Part shown: positions 24,613-33,721 of the stretch, in pieces
Layout: each line of letters opens with the position of its first letter
Position numbering within the stretch: position 1 is the first letter of the stretch
Assembly (NCBI GenBank): GCA_902806015.1
Contig: CADCUZ010000039.1
Coordinates: 1-46,041, forward strand
Reading direction: 5' to 3'
DNA from: an uncultured Rubrobacteraceae bacterium
GTDB lineage: Bacteria > Actinomycetota > Rubrobacteria > Rubrobacterales > Rubrobacteraceae
Length of the DNA: 46,041 bases
Program-made: the position numbers and the translations under genes
The notes under the pieces: generated by a model
The model's database searches: none
What the model was told of the DNA's origin: nothing
The model's input: only the letters and a program-made list of their open reading frames with translations

Positions 24613-25509
24613 GTGGTCGGCCACATGGATCCCAAGGAGCAGTCAGACAGGGACTTTTCCCGGGCGCGCAGGAAGGCCTTCTTGCGGCGCGTCGGGGCGT
24701 ACCTGCGCAGGGACCCTGGCTCGAACCAGCTCCTCTCATTCGACGAGGTCAAGGGGGCCTCGGGGGCCATCCAGCAGGTGCATCTCGGGCTGCGCGAGGT
24801 GCCGGTCGCGAAGGTCGTGGGCAGCGTCGGACGCCACAGGGACTTCGACCGGGCCTTTCTTCCCTCCAAGCCGGAGCTGGGGACCCGCTGGAAGCGCATA
24901 GACCAGCTCATGCACAAAGACGAGAACCTGCCCCCGGTGAGCCTGTACAAAATCGGGGATGCCTACTTCGTCAGCGACGGCAACCACCGGGTCTCCGTCG
25001 CCCGGCAGCAGGGCGTGGAGACACTCGACGCCGACGTCGTGGAGCTCCGCAGCCGCGTGCCCGTGGACTCGGCGCTCACCGCCCGGGACGTTCTGCACAT
25101 GCTGGAGCACCGCCACCTGCTCGAGCGCCTGCCGCTCGACCGGGTGCTTCCGGAGATAAAGGTCCGGTTCTCAGACGTCGCGGACTACAGGCGGTTCGCA
25201 ACGTACGTGGAGGCGCACGGGTTCAGGGTCTCGCAGCTCTGGAGGCGCTACGTCTCGGCGGAAGAAGTCTTGAGGGACTGGTACGAGTACAACTACAGAC
25301 CCATAGCGGAGATGATCCGGGAGGAGCGCATCCTCGACGCCTTCCCCGGCCGCACCGAGCTGGACCTCTACCTCTGGATCGTCAACCACCGCGAGCGGCT
25401 CGCCCTAGAGGCCAGGGACGAGAAAGTCTCCCCGCGGGCCGCTAAGGACGACATCCTGAAGCAGGGTCGCCGCCGCCGCCGTCGCTCACCCCCCGGTGGC
25501 CAACCCTGA
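24613..25509 (+). CDS. ParB/Srx-fold domain protein of unknown role
   Basis: A 298-residue protein. After a basic start (RARRKAFLRRVGAYLRRDP), a region at about 45-135 resembles the ParB/sulfiredoxin nuclease-like fold: VHLGLREVPVAKVVGSVGRH, then LPPVSLYKIGDAYFVSDGNHRVSVARQQG, where DGNHR is the typical phosphate/nucleotide-binding box. The remainder is helical (RELL-type segments, YEYNYRPIAEMIREE) and ends in a basic GRRRRRRS tail. There is no helix-turn-helix like that of chromosome-partition ParB, and no ParA neighbour, so a partition role is not supported. The start is the GTG at 24613 (leaderless promoter) or the ATG at 24625. Confidence 0.75.
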   Translation: MVGHMDPKEQSDRDFSRARRKAFLRRVGAYLRRDPGSNQLLSFDEVKGASGAIQQVHLGLREVPVAKVVGSVGRHRDFDRAFLPSKPELGTRWKRIDQLMHKDENLPPVSLYKIGDAYFVSDGNHRVSVARQQGVETLDADVVELRSRVPVDSALTARDVLHMLEHRHLLERLPLDRVLPEIKVRFSDVADYRRFATYVEAHGFRVSQLWRRYVSAEEVLRDWYEYNYRPIAEMIREERILDAFPGRTELDLYLWIVNHRERLALEARDEKVSPRAAKDDILKQGRRRRRRSPPGGQP

Positions 25510-25535
25510 GCTCGGGGGGCTCCGGGGGCAACCCT

Positions 25536-26205
25536 TTGGGCGTCGTGGCGGTCGTCTGGAGCCCCATTCGCACGCTGCGCGAGGTAGCCGGCGGGCACTC
25601 GGCACTTCCTGGCTTCATCGTGGTATCCGTTCGCGCCGCCTTCAGCTTCGTCGTCAGCACGATCCTCGTTCTGAGCGGCGCGACGCGCCGGCAACTGGAA
25701 CAGGGCTTCGAGCAGCCGGGGCGCGACCCACCCTCCCGCCAGCGGTTCTGGAGAGCCTGGGGTGGGCGCTTGAGATCGGCACCCTGATAATCGCCTTCCT
25801 CTTGCCCTTTCTGATCTGGGTCGTTGTCTCCTTGTTGATGCAACTGGGGACACGCCTCTTCGGCGGTGCGGGTCCGCGCTCCTCGATGGTGGGGATGGTC
25901 GGGGTGGCGCAGGTGACTTTTTTGTCAGCGGGATCCTGAGCGCCCTCCTGACCGGGCTGCGGTTTTTGGTCGGGGCGGGGACGCCCACGGGGGTCGCCAT
26001 CGGCTACCTCGTCTCCCTCGTCGGCCCGTCCTTTTTGGCGTGGTACGTGGTGATCGGGGCCACCCAGGCCCGCCGCGTGGGCTACGGGGGGTCGGCGGGT
26101 TCGTGCGCCCTGTCGTGCGTCGGGCTCGGCACTCTTATAATCCTGCTGATGGTGGTCGCGGCCGTCGGCATCTTTACAGTTGCGGGCGCCGCGGCGCCCC
26201 GGTGA
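25536..26205 (+). pseudogene. Yip1-domain membrane protein, frameshifted
   Basis: Three successive frames give one Yip1-like membrane protein. The first (25536-25787) has VVWSPIRTLREVAG and a helix VSVRAAFSFVVSTILVLSG. The second (about 25765-25939) has LEIGTLIIAFLLPFLIWVVV and MQLGTRLFGG. The third (about 25935-26205) has SGILSALLTGLRFLVG, GPSFLAWYVVIGATQARRVG and a last helix to the stop at 26205. Two indels separate them. Yip1 family proteins are five-helix membrane proteins of unclear bacterial function. It lies 27 bases upstream of sppA, so it was probably the first gene of that transcript. Confidence 0.75.
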
Positions 26206-26232
26206 GGTCCAACGAGAAGGAAAGGGTCTGCT

Positions 26233-27303
26233 TTGAACTCGGAGAACAGCGGGCGTAGGGAACCTCAGGGGGATCCCGCGGTGGGACCGCGGGACGGCGG
26301 CGATCGTCGGCGGCGGCGCAGGTGGCCCTGGGTCGTCGGCGGACTGGTGGCGCTCGGGCTTCTCGGCCTCGCCGCGATAGCCGTGGCGCTGATCGCCGTT
26401 CTCGGCGCCTCGGGCGGCGTCGCCGGCATGTCCCCTGAGGTCTACGAGGAGGAGTACGTCTCCGGCGAGGGGTCGGGCAAGGTCGCCGCGATACCCGTCG
26501 TGGGGGCCATTGCCTCTGCGGACAGCAGCCTCGGCGGCGCGCAGCCGACCGTGACGCCCGAAGGCTTGGCTGACGCCCTGCGGCAGGCGGCGGACGACCC
26601 AAGTGTCCGGGCCGTCGTGCTGGAGGTCAACTCGCCCGGCGGCGGGGTCACGGCCAGCGACGAGATGCACCAGAGCATCTTGGATTTCAAGGAGAACACC
26701 GGGAAGCCGGTCGTCGTCTCGATGGGCGACACGGCCGCCTCCGGCGGCTACTACATCTCCACCGCCGCCGACGAGATCGTGGCGAACGAGACCACACTCA
26801 CGGGCTCCCTTGGCGTCATCTTCCAGCTCAACAACTTCGAGGAGCTGGCCGACAAGTACGGCTACAAGCAGGTCGTCATAAAGAGCGGCGAGTTCAAAGA
26901 CATAGGCAACGCCTTCCGGCAGATCACGCCGGAAGAACGCGAGATCTTCCAATCGCTCGTCGACGAGTCCTACGCGGAGTTCGTGGGTGTGATATCTGCG
27001 GGCCGCGACATCCCGAAGGACCGCGTACGCGAGATAGCCGACGGCCGCATCTACTCGGGCGAGAGGGCGAGAGAACTGGGCCTCGTGGACTCCTTCGGCG
27101 GCCTGGACGAGGCCGCCACAAAGGCCGCCGAACTCGCAAACGCGAGCGAGACCACCGTGGTCCGCTATGTCCAGTCCCCCACCTTCACGGAGGCCCTCCT
27201 CTCCGGCCTGGCCGGGCAACCCACGGAGGCCGAACGCGTGATGAGCGAGACCGGCATCACCCTGGAGCCGAAGCCGTACTACCTCTACCTCCCCGGCGCC
27301 TGA
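26233..27303 (+). CDS. sppA: Signal peptide peptidase SppA (S49 family)
   Basis: A 356-residue membrane-bound serine protease that degrades cleaved signal peptides. An arginine-rich cytoplasmic start (DRRRRRRW) is followed by one membrane helix (about 33-58). The S49 domain comes next, with VVLEVNSPGGGVTASDE, the nucleophile S170 in DTAASGGYYI, TLTGSLGVIFQ and the general-base lysine K223 in IKSGEFKD. S170 to K223 is 53 residues, close to the 52 in the Bacillus enzyme. It is the short, single-domain form that works as an oligomer. The TTG start follows AAGGAAAGGG at good spacing. A pair of stem-loops lies about 200 bases downstream. Confidence 0.92.
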   Translation: MNSENSGRREPQGDPAVGPRDGGDRRRRRRWPWVVGGLVALGLLGLAAIAVALIAVLGASGGVAGMSPEVYEEEYVSGEGSGKVAAIPVVGAIASADSSLGGAQPTVTPEGLADALRQAADDPSVRAVVLEVNSPGGGVTASDEMHQSILDFKENTGKPVVVSMGDTAASGGYYISTAADEIVANETTLTGSLGVIFQLNNFEELADKYGYKQVVIKSGEFKDIGNAFRQITPEEREIFQSLVDESYAEFVGVISAGRDIPKDRVREIADGRIYSGERARELGLVDSFGGLDEAATKAAELANASETTVVRYVQSPTFTEALLSGLAGQPTEAERVMSETGITLEPKPYYLYLPGA

Positions 27304-27496
27304 ACGCCGGCCGGAGAGCCCTAGCGTCCGTCCCTATCGACGGCGGCAGTAAACCCGTAAGCGGCGCGCACGAGAACGCGTGGCGGCTGGGGCAGGACCT
27401 TGGGCCGCCACAGATCGCCACGCCGTCCGGCTTAACGGGCAGGTTTGAGCCCCCGATGCCGAGGGCTTCGGCTGGAGGTTCTTCCGAACCCTTTTT

Positions 27497-27520
27497 GGGA
27501 GGAGTAGAACCTCCCTTTAT
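27497..27520 (+). terminator. Stem-loop with short T-run
   Basis: GGGAGG, a seven-base loop and CCTCCC followed by TTTAT on the plus strand. It could stop transcription from sppA, or be part of the IS605-like end. Confidence 0.5.
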
Positions 27521-27540
27521 CCGCCCGTCCTTCAGGGCGG
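27521..27540. terminator. GC-rich stem-loop
   Basis: CCGCCC, an eight-base loop and GGGCGG form six GC pairs. It is 32 bases beyond the end of iolA on the minus strand, where ATAAAGG follows, and next to the preceding hairpin. Together they could act on both convergent transcripts. Confidence 0.45.
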
Positions 27541-27571
27541 GGCACGATAGACGAGCCCCGTTCCCTTTCGG

Positions 27572-29074
27572 CTAGGCTCCGCTCTCCATGGGACGCCTGA
27601 CGGCTGGGCCGGACCCCGGCTCGGAGAGCCAGCGGGTGATCTGGACCTTGTTCTCCGTGAAGAACCTAACCCCGTCCTTGCCCGTGGCGTGCAAGTCCCC
27701 GTAGAAGGAGTTCTTCACCCCGTTGAACGTGAAGAACGCCATGGGCGCGGCCACCCCTACGTTCACCCCCAGCATCCCCGCCTCCACGTTCTCCCGCCAG
27801 TACCTCACCGCCGCCCCGTCCTCGGTGTAGATCGAGCACGCGTTGCCGAATGGGCTGGCGTTTGTGAACCCGATGGCCTCGTCCAAGCTGCCCACCCTCA
27901 CCACCGAGAGCACCGGTCCGAAGATCTCCTCGCGGGCGACCCTCATCTCCCCGGTGACGTTGTCCAGGATGGTCGGCCCGAAGAAGAAGCCCTCGTCCCT
28001 CGGCGGCTCGCGGCCGTCGAGGACCACCTCGGCCCCCTCGCTCTCGCCGAGGTCCACGTAGGAGCGGACCCTCTCGCGGTGGGAGTCCCTTATCACGGGG
28101 GTAAGCTCGGAGCCCTCCTCGTAGCCGGGCCCGACCTTCATCGCCGCGGCCGACTCGCGGATCCTGCCGACCACCTCGTCGGCCACGTCCCCGACGGCGA
28201 CCAGCACGCTCCCCGCCAGGCACCGCTCCCCGGCGTTGCCGTAGGCGCTGCTTATGATGTTCGGCACCGCCTTCTCCAGCACGGCGTCCGGCATCACGAT
28301 CATGGAGTTCTTCGCCCCGGCCAAGGCCTGCACCCTTTTGCCGTGCGCCGCTCCGTGGCGGTAGACGTGCTCGGCCACCGGCTGGCTGCCCACGAAGGAG
28401 ACCGCCCCAATCCCCGGGTGCTCGAGTATGCCGTTGACGGCCTCGTGTGCGCCGTTGACGATCCCGAAGACGCCCTCGGGAAGGCCCGCCTCCTGGAGCA
28501 GCTCGCCGAGCCTTACGGCCGAGAGCGGCGTCCTCTCGGAAGGCTTGAGGATGTAGCAGTTGCCTGCGGCTATGGCCACGGGCAGCGTCCACAGCGGCAC
28601 CATGCACGGGAAGTTGAAGGGCGTGATCGCGGCGACAACCCCAAGCGGGTAGCGGTAGCTGGCGTTGTCTATCCCGCGGGCCACGTCCCTGACCGTCTCG
28701 CCCATCAAGAGGCTCGGCATCCCGCAGGCGAACTCCACGACCTCTATGCCCCGGCGGACCTCGCCGCCGGCGTCCTTGGCGTCCTTGCCGTTCTCCAGGG
28801 TGACCAGATCCCTGAGCTCCTCGAAGTGCTCCTCCAGCAGCATCTTGTAGCGGAAAAGCACCTGGATGCGCTGGACCACGGGGGTCTTGGACCACCCTTC
28901 GAACGCCTCTTCGGCGGCCTTGACGGCCCGGTCCACGTCCTCCTTCGTGGAGAGGGGGGTCTCGGCTATGACTTCCCCGGTGGCGGGGTCGTAGACGGGC
29001 TCGGTCTCGCGGCCGTTGCCGTCCACCCACTCTCCCCCTATAAAGTTGCGGACTTCCCTGCGCGTCTTCTGCAT
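27572..29074 (-). CDS. iolA: (Methyl)malonate-semialdehyde dehydrogenase (acylating)
   Basis: A 500-residue CoA-acylating aldehyde dehydrogenase, the last step of the inositol pathway: malonate semialdehyde plus CoA and NAD give acetyl-CoA and CO2. The catalytic cysteine is C285 in NAGERCLAGS. At the site where ordinary aldehyde dehydrogenases carry the general-base E-L-G-G-K, this protein has ALAGAKNSMIV, as expected for the acylating MmsA/IolA class. ITPFNFPCMVPLW and FGNACSIYTEDG are further signatures. The same enzyme class serves valine degradation, but its place as last gene of the inositol cluster supports IolA. It follows iolB after 31 bases. Confidence 0.94.
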   Translation of the reverse strand: MQKTRREVRNFIGGEWVDGNGRETEPVYDPATGEVIAETPLSTKEDVDRAVKAAEEAFEGWSKTPVVQRIQVLFRYKMLLEEHFEELRDLVTLENGKDAKDAGGEVRRGIEVVEFACGMPSLLMGETVRDVARGIDNASYRYPLGVVAAITPFNFPCMVPLWTLPVAIAAGNCYILKPSERTPLSAVRLGELLQEAGLPEGVFGIVNGAHEAVNGILEHPGIGAVSFVGSQPVAEHVYRHGAAHGKRVQALAGAKNSMIVMPDAVLEKAVPNIISSAYGNAGERCLAGSVLVAVGDVADEVVGRIRESAAAMKVGPGYEEGSELTPVIRDSHRERVRSYVDLGESEGAEVVLDGREPPRDEGFFFGPTILDNVTGEMRVAREEIFGPVLSVVRVGSLDEAIGFTNASPFGNACSIYTEDGAAVRYWRENVEAGMLGVNVGVAAPMAFFTFNGVKNSFYGDLHATGKDGVRFFTENKVQITRWLSEPGSGPAVRRPMESGA

Positions 29075-29105
29075 CGTACGTTCCTCTCCTCGTGTTTATG
29101 TGTGG

Positions 29106-29900
29106 CTAGAAGAGCCACTCGTGGTCGGGGTCGTTCTTGAACTTCCACTCGCGGATCGGGCCGGCCATAACGTTCAGGTAGTAGAGGTCGTAGCCGGGGG
29201 GCGCTGAGACCGGGTGGTAGCCCTTCGGGACCAGCACGACGTCCCCGTCGCGGACGGAGAGCGTCTCGTCCAGCGAGCGGTCGTCGGTGTAGACCCGTTG
29301 CACGGCGAAGCCCCCCTCCGGCCGCACCCTGTGGTAGTAGGTCTCTTCGAGGTAGGTCTCCTCGGGTGGGGCGTCCCGGTCGTGCTTGTGCGGCGGGTAG
29401 CTCGACCAGTGCCCGTTCGGCGTCAGGACTTCGACGACCAGCAGGCGCTCGGCCTCCCTGTCGGCCATGAGGATGGGACGCACCTCGCGCTCCATGTTCC
29501 CCGAGCCGCGCCTCTCCACCTCGATCTCCTCCGGCCCGACCAGGAACGGCTCCACGCCTTTCTCGGCGGGGGCGGAGCAGACCGCCAGCTCCAGCTCCGT
29601 CGTCGCCTCGACCCGGTAGTCCACGCCTGGCGGCAGGTAGAGCGCGTGCGGCGGGCCGTCGAACGGGCCCCCTCGCCCGCCGAACTCCCACTCGCCTGGG
29701 GCCGAAGAGACCGAGCAGGTGCCGGAGACCGGGACCAAGCAGACCTCCTCGCCGCCGGTGGACCGCTCCGCCGTGCCCCCCTCTTGCAACCGGATCACCT
29801 CGAAGCCCACGTACTCCCACCCGGCGGACCGGGGCGTGATCTTCACGACACTCCCTTCCCCGTCCGGTACGTTCTTGCTCTTGACGATAAGATCCGACAC
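29106..29900 (-). CDS. iolB: 5-deoxy-glucuronate isomerase
   Basis: A 264-residue double-cupin enzyme that converts 5-deoxy-glucuronate to 5-dehydro-2-deoxygluconate. Typical IolB sequence is seen throughout: GEGSVVKITPRSAGWEYVGF at the start, VEVLTPNGHWSSYPPHKHD with the metal-binding histidines and EETYLEETYYHR with the metal-binding glutamate, then VLVPKGYHPVSAPPGYDLYYLN with a further histidine, and a WKFKNDPDHEWL end. Its start is one base after the iolD stop, so the pair is tightly coupled. Confidence 0.94.
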   Translation of the reverse strand: MSDLIVKSKNVPDGEGSVVKITPRSAGWEYVGFEVIRLQEGGTAERSTGGEEVCLVPVSGTCSVSSAPGEWEFGGRGGPFDGPPHALYLPPGVDYRVEATTELELAVCSAPAEKGVEPFLVGPEEIEVERRGSGNMEREVRPILMADREAERLLVVEVLTPNGHWSSYPPHKHDRDAPPEETYLEETYYHRVRPEGGFAVQRVYTDDRSLDETLSVRDGDVVLVPKGYHPVSAPPGYDLYYLNVMAGPIREWKFKNDPDHEWLF

Positions 29901-29901
29901 G

Positions 29902-31800
29902 CTATCTATCCCCTCCCCGAAGGTAACGGCGCTCCGATTGCCTGTTCTGCGCGTACTCCTCGTGGGCGGCGCGAACGGTCTCCATCTCCGAGACCTCCGC
30001 GACCGGCACGTCCCAGAAAGACTCGTAGTCAGGCACGCCCTCGTAACGGTCCACCGATATGTGTATGACGACCGTACGGTCCATGTTCTTCGCCTCCGCC
30101 AGGGCGCCCTTCAGCTCTCCAACGCTCTTCGCCCGGATCACGTGCGCCCCAAGGCTCTCGGCGTTGGTGGCGAGATCCACCGGCAGCGTCTGGCCGGGGC
30201 TTTCCTCGGTATCCAGCCCGATGGAGCCGTTCTTGCGGTAGCGGTACTGCGTCCCGAAGCCCTGCGCGCCGACGGAGCGGCTGAGGGCGCCGATGGAGGC
30301 GAAGCCGGAGTTGTCCACGAGGACGATGGTGAGCTTTCGGGCTTCCTGGACGGAGGTGACGATCTCGGCACTCATCATCAAGTACGATCCGTCGCCGACC
30401 ATGACGTAGACCTCGCGTTCGGGGGCGGCCATCTTGATGCCGAGGCCGCCCGCGATCTCGTAGCCCATCGTCGAGTAGCCGTACTCGACGTGGTAGCCCT
30501 TCGGGTCGCGCGTCCGCCAGAGCTTGTGCAGGTCCCCCGGCATAGACCCCGCCGCGCAGACCACCACGTCTTCGGGGTCGGAGAACGAGTTGACTGCCCC
30601 GATCACGGCGCTCTGCGCCGGCACCGGCCCGTGGTCCAGGGAATACAGCCGCCCAACCTCCGCGTTCCACTCCACGTTGGCCTTCTCGCTCCCCTCCCGG
30701 TACGCGGCCTCCACCTCGTAGCCGGCGAGGGCCACGTCGAGGGCCTCAAGGGTGGCCCGGGCATCCCCAACGAGGCCGACGCCCGCGTGCTTTACGGCGT
30801 CGAGGACGGCGACGTTCACGTTCACGAAACGCACGTTCGGGTTCTGAAAGGCGGTCTTTGAGGCCGTGGTGAAGTCTGTCCAGCGGGTTCCGACCCCGAT
30901 GACCAGGTCGGCCTCGCGGGCGGCGCGGTTGGCGGCGAGGGTGCCGGTGGCGCCGACGGCCCCGAGGGCGAGCGGGCGGTCGTAGGGCATCGAGCCCTTG
31001 CCCGCCTGGGTCTCGCCGACGGGGATGCCGGTCCGTTCGACGAAGCGGCGAAGAGCCTCCGTCGCCTCCGAGTAGATGGTGCCCCCGCCGGAGACGATCA
31101 TGGGCCGCCTGGAGGAGCGGATCAGGTCCGTCGCGCGCTCTATCAGCTCCAGCTCCGGCAACGGACGTCCCACGCGCCACACGCGCTTCTCGAAGAACTC
31201 CTCGGGGTAGTCGTAGGCCTCGGCCTGGACGTCCTGGGGCAGGGCGAGGGTCACGGCGCCGGTCTCGGCCGGGTTCGTCAGGACGCGCATGGCGGCCAGA
31301 GCCGCCGGGATGAGCTGCTCAGGCCGGTTTACGCGGTCAAAGTATCTCGAGACCGGTCGGAAGCAGTCGTTTACCGAGAGGTCCCCGTCGTGCGGCGCCT
31401 CGAGTTGCTGCAAGACGGGGTCTGGCCCGCGCGAGGCGAAGACGTCCCCAGGCAGCAGCAAGACTGGCAGGCGGTTTATCGTGGCGAGGGCAGCTCCCGT
31501 GACCATGTTGGTCGCGCCCGGCCCTATAGAGGAAGTGCAGGCGAGGGTCTGGAGGCGGTTCTTCTGACGGGCGTAGGCGGCGGCAGAGTGGACCATGGCC
31601 TGCTCGTTTCGGGCCTGGTAGTAGGTGAGGTCGTCTTCGTACTGCAGCAGCGCCTGGCCGATGCCGGCGACGTTGCCGTGGCCGAAGATGCCGAAGCAGC
31701 CGGCGAAGAAGCGTCGGTTTATCCCGTCGCGCTCGACGTACTGGTTCGCCAAGAACCTTATCAGGGCTTGGGCCATCGTCAAGCGTACCGTAGCCATCAT
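29902..31800 (-). CDS. iolD: 3D-(3,5/4)-trihydroxycyclohexane-1,2-dione hydrolase
   Basis: A 632-residue thiamine-diphosphate enzyme that opens the carbocyclic ring of the dehydrated inosose. It has the three-domain acetolactate-synthase-like fold: the activating glutamate E66 in YQARNEQAM, a central domain with [13 protein letters not shown], and the ThDP-Mg site GDGSYLMM (469-472) closing with N497 in [19 protein letters not shown] and [17 protein letters not shown] at the start are particular to IolD. Its ATG overlaps the stop of the ABC ATPase by four bases, so importer and catabolic genes share one message. Confidence 0.95.
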   Translation of the reverse strand: MMATVRLTMAQALIRFLANQYVERDGINRRFFAGCFGIFGHGNVAGIGQALLQYEDDLTYYQARNEQAMVHSAAAYARQKNRLQTLACTSSIGPGATNMVTGAALATINRLPVLLLPGDVFASRGPDPVLQQLEAPHDGDLSVNDCFRPVSRYFDRVNRPEQLIPAALAAMRVLTNPAETGAVTLALPQDVQAEAYDYPEEFFEKRVWRVGRPLPELELIERATDLIRSSRRPMIVSGGGTIYSEATEALRRFVERTGIPVGETQAGKGSMPYDRPLALGAVGATGTLAANRAAREADLVIGVGTRWTDFTTASKTAFQNPNVRFVNVNVAVLDAVKHAGVGLVGDARATLEALDVALAGYEVEAAYREGSEKANVEWNAEVGRLYSLDHGPVPAQSAVIGAVNSFSDPEDVVVCAAGSMPGDLHKLWRTRDPKGYHVEYGYSTMGYEIAGGLGIKMAAPEREVYVMVGDGSYLMMSAEIVTSVQEARKLTIVLVDNSGFASIGALSRSVGAQGFGTQYRYRKNGSIGLDTEESPGQTLPVDLATNAESLGAHVIRAKSVGELKGALAEAKNMDRTVVIHISVDRYEGVPDYESFWDVPVAEVSEMETVRAAHEEYAQNRQSERRYLRGGDR

Positions 31801-32633
31801 CGTAACTCCGGACCTCCCCCCTCGTTAGCCGGCGCTTCTTGCTCTGGCTGTGTACCTCCCTGAAGTTCGGCCTCGAGCTCCTCCAGTTCCGCGCCACCGG
31901 CCATCAGCTTCTCTAACTCTCCCATGCTCACCTCGCCTTTGTCGAAAACACCCAGGCTGCGCCCGTGGTTGAGCACCGTAAACCGATCCCCGATCGGGTA
32001 GGCATGGTGGATATTGTGGGTGATAAAGATCACGCCGAGCCCCTGCTCGCGGGTCTGGGCGATGTATCGCAGGACGATAGATGCCTGCTTGACTCCTAGG
32101 GCGCTTGTAGGCTCGTCCAGAATGAGCACCTTGGCCCCGAAGTAGACGGCGCGGGCGATGGCCACCGACTGCCGCTCGCCGCCCGAGAGGGTGGCCACCG
32201 GCTGCGAGGTGTCGCGAAGCTCGATGCCGATCTTGCTTAGCTCCTCCCGGGCGACCCGGTCAGCCTTCGCCAGGTCGAACCGCTTGAACGGTCCCGCGCC
32301 CTTCGTCGGCTCGCGGCCGAGGAAGAAGTTTCGTGAGATGCCCACCAGCGGGATCATCGACAGATCCTGGAATACCGTGGCTATCCCGCGGTCTATGGCA
32401 TCTCGCGGCGAGGAGAAGATGACCTCTTCGCCATCTACCAGCATCGTGCCCTCGGTCGGCTGGTGAACCCCGGAGAAGGTCTTGATCAGGGTGGACTTTC
32501 CGGCCCCGTTGTCGCCGAGCAGGCACATTACCTCCCCGGCCGTGACCTGCATGGAGATGTCTTCAAGAGCGATGACGTGACCGAAGTACTTCGTCACTCC
32601 TCTCGCTTCGATGAGGGGTGTGTCATTCGCCAT
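31797..32633 (-). CDS. Sugar/inositol ABC importer, ATPase (single domain)
   Basis: A 278-residue ATPase with Walker [10 protein letters not shown] (40-48), signature LSGGERQ (149-155), Walker B VLILDEP (169-175) and H206 in FITHNIHH. Sequence such as [16 protein letters not shown] and [19 protein letters not shown] places it in the ribose/fructose/inositol (CUT2) group. Most ATPases of that group have two fused ABC domains and about 500 residues; this has one, like the FrcA type, so it should act as a homodimer. A Glu/Gly/Pro-rich tail follows residue 245. The start overlaps the permease stop by one base and the end overlaps iolD. Confidence 0.92.
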   Translation of the reverse strand: MANDTPLIEARGVTKYFGHVIALEDISMQVTAGEVMCLLGDNGAGKSTLIKTFSGVHQPTEGTMLVDGEEVIFSSPRDAIDRGIATVFQDLSMIPLVGISRNFFLGREPTKGAGPFKRFDLAKADRVAREELSKIGIELRDTSQPVATLSGGERQSVAIARAVYFGAKVLILDEPTSALGVKQASIVLRYIAQTREQGLGVIFITHNIHHAYPIGDRFTVLNHGRSLGVFDKGEVSMGELEKLMAGGAELEELEAELQGGTQPEQEAPANEGGGPELR

Positions 32634-33655
32634 TATCTTGCCCCCGCGGCTCGCTTACGAATAATGTTGTTGAACAGCACGGCGACGAGCAGCATCACCC
32701 CGACGAAGACCTGGAACCAGTCCGTGCTCACGCCGGTAAAGAAGATCCCCTGCTGCACCATGCCGAAGATTAGCGCGCCGAAGAGCGCGCCGATCACCGA
32801 ACCGTAACCTCCGGTCAGGAGCACTCCGCCGATGACCGCGGCGGCGATGGCCTGAAGCTCCAAGAGCTCTCCGCGGAGAACATCGGCGGAACCAGCATCG
32901 AGCACCTGTATGGTGGCGAGCAACGCCGCGCCGAGGGCGGTGCACATGAAAAGCAGGATCTTCACCCGGTTGACCGGAACACCGACGTTGCGGGCGGCGC
33001 TCGCGTCTCCTCCGGCCCCGAAGATCCAGTTACCGAACACGGTCCTCTGCAGCACCCACGAACCCAGCGCGGCCAATGCCAGCCACCAGATGATGGAGAC
33101 GGGGAAGCCCGCGACGGTACCTGCGAACAGGGGTGTCAGCACGCCCGCGTCGTCACCCAGCCCTATCTGCGTACGCCCTGTCAACAAGCGCGCAAAGCCG
33201 ATGGTGAGGCCGCGGAGTGCGAAGAGCATCCCCAGGGTAACGATGAACGAAGGGAGTCCAGTCTTGATCACTATGTATCCGTTGAACAACCCGACGAGCA
33301 GGGCCACCGCCACGGCCAGCAGCACGGCCGCTCCCAAGGGCAAGCTGTATTCAGCCGTAGAGATCGCGATCACCATACCTGCGGCGCCGACCATTGAGCC
33401 GACGGAGAGATCGAACTCCCCAGCTATCATCAACAACGACACTGGAACGGCGACGATGCCGAGCTGCGCTGCGATCTGGAGGTAGCTCATCGTCCCGCCA
33501 AACGTTAGAAACCCCTTGTCTCCGGCGGTGATCGCAAAAAACATGAAGACCAGCACCGCGCCAGCGACGGCGGCAAGCTCTGGCCGGGTCATCAACCTTC
33601 TGAGGAAACCTACGTCGCGGACCCGTTCGCCTGTATTGGTGGCTGATTGAGTCAT
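32633..33655 (-). CDS. Sugar/inositol ABC importer, permease
   Basis: A 340-residue CUT2-type permease with eight to ten hydrophobic segments. Family marks are [20 protein letters not shown] near residue 80-100, [23 protein letters not shown] near 140-165, [25 protein letters not shown] and [19 protein letters not shown] toward the end. One copy is present, so the channel is a homodimer. GGAGG lies 13 bases before the ATG, rather far. A perfect stem-loop separates it from the upstream binding-protein gene. In this location inositol is the likely substrate, by inference. Confidence 0.92.
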   Translation of the reverse strand: MTQSATNTGERVRDVGFLRRLMTRPELAAVAGAVLVFMFFAITAGDKGFLTFGGTMSYLQIAAQLGIVAVPVSLLMIAGEFDLSVGSMVGAAGMVIAISTAEYSLPLGAAVLLAVAVALLVGLFNGYIVIKTGLPSFIVTLGMLFALRGLTIGFARLLTGRTQIGLGDDAGVLTPLFAGTVAGFPVSIIWWLALAALGSWVLQRTVFGNWIFGAGGDASAARNVGVPVNRVKILLFMCTALGAALLATIQVLDAGSADVLRGELLELQAIAAAVIGGVLLTGGYGSVIGALFGALIFGMVQQGIFFTGVSTDWFQVFVGVMLLVAVLFNNIIRKRAAGAR

Positions 33656-33688
33656 GGAGAAGTCTATACCTCCGAAATTGTAAAGGGA

Positions 33689-33712
33689 GGGTACGTCGGC
33701 ATCGACGTACCC
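33689..33712 (-). promoter_or_regulatory. Perfect intercistronic stem-loop
   Basis: GGGTACGTCG and CGACGTACCC form a ten-pair stem with a four-base loop, in the 66-base gap between binding protein and permease genes. On the minus strand it is followed by TCCCTTTACAATTT. Such hairpins commonly protect or partly terminate the upstream message, giving more binding protein than membrane components. Confidence 0.65.
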
Positions 33713-33721
33713 CCAGGATTC

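Larger units (their letters stand above)
27330..27560 (+). mobile_element. Probable right-end remnant of an IS605/TnpB element
   Basis: No intact gene is present, but one frame is open through the spacer. It reads SGAHENAWRLGQDLGP, then AGGSSEPFLGGVEPPFI and RPSFRAGHD. The S-G-x-E-x-N-A pattern, followed by a proline/glycine-rich tail and then a GC-rich hairpin containing CCTTCAGGGCGG, looks like the C-terminus of a TnpB protein and the right end of an IS200/IS605 element, the part that also encodes the guide (omega/reRNA) scaffold. The rest of the element is missing. This identification comes from pattern memory only and needs a database check. Confidence 0.45.

Noticed and set aside
24613..25509. 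Chromosome-partition ParB
   Set aside because: No ParA gene, no parS sites noticed, and no DNA-binding helix-turn-helix in the protein.
27304..27560. Simple terminator region only
   Set aside because: Hairpins are present, but the open frame with TnpB-like tail residues next to them makes a transposon remnant at least as likely, so it was reported as such with modest confidence.
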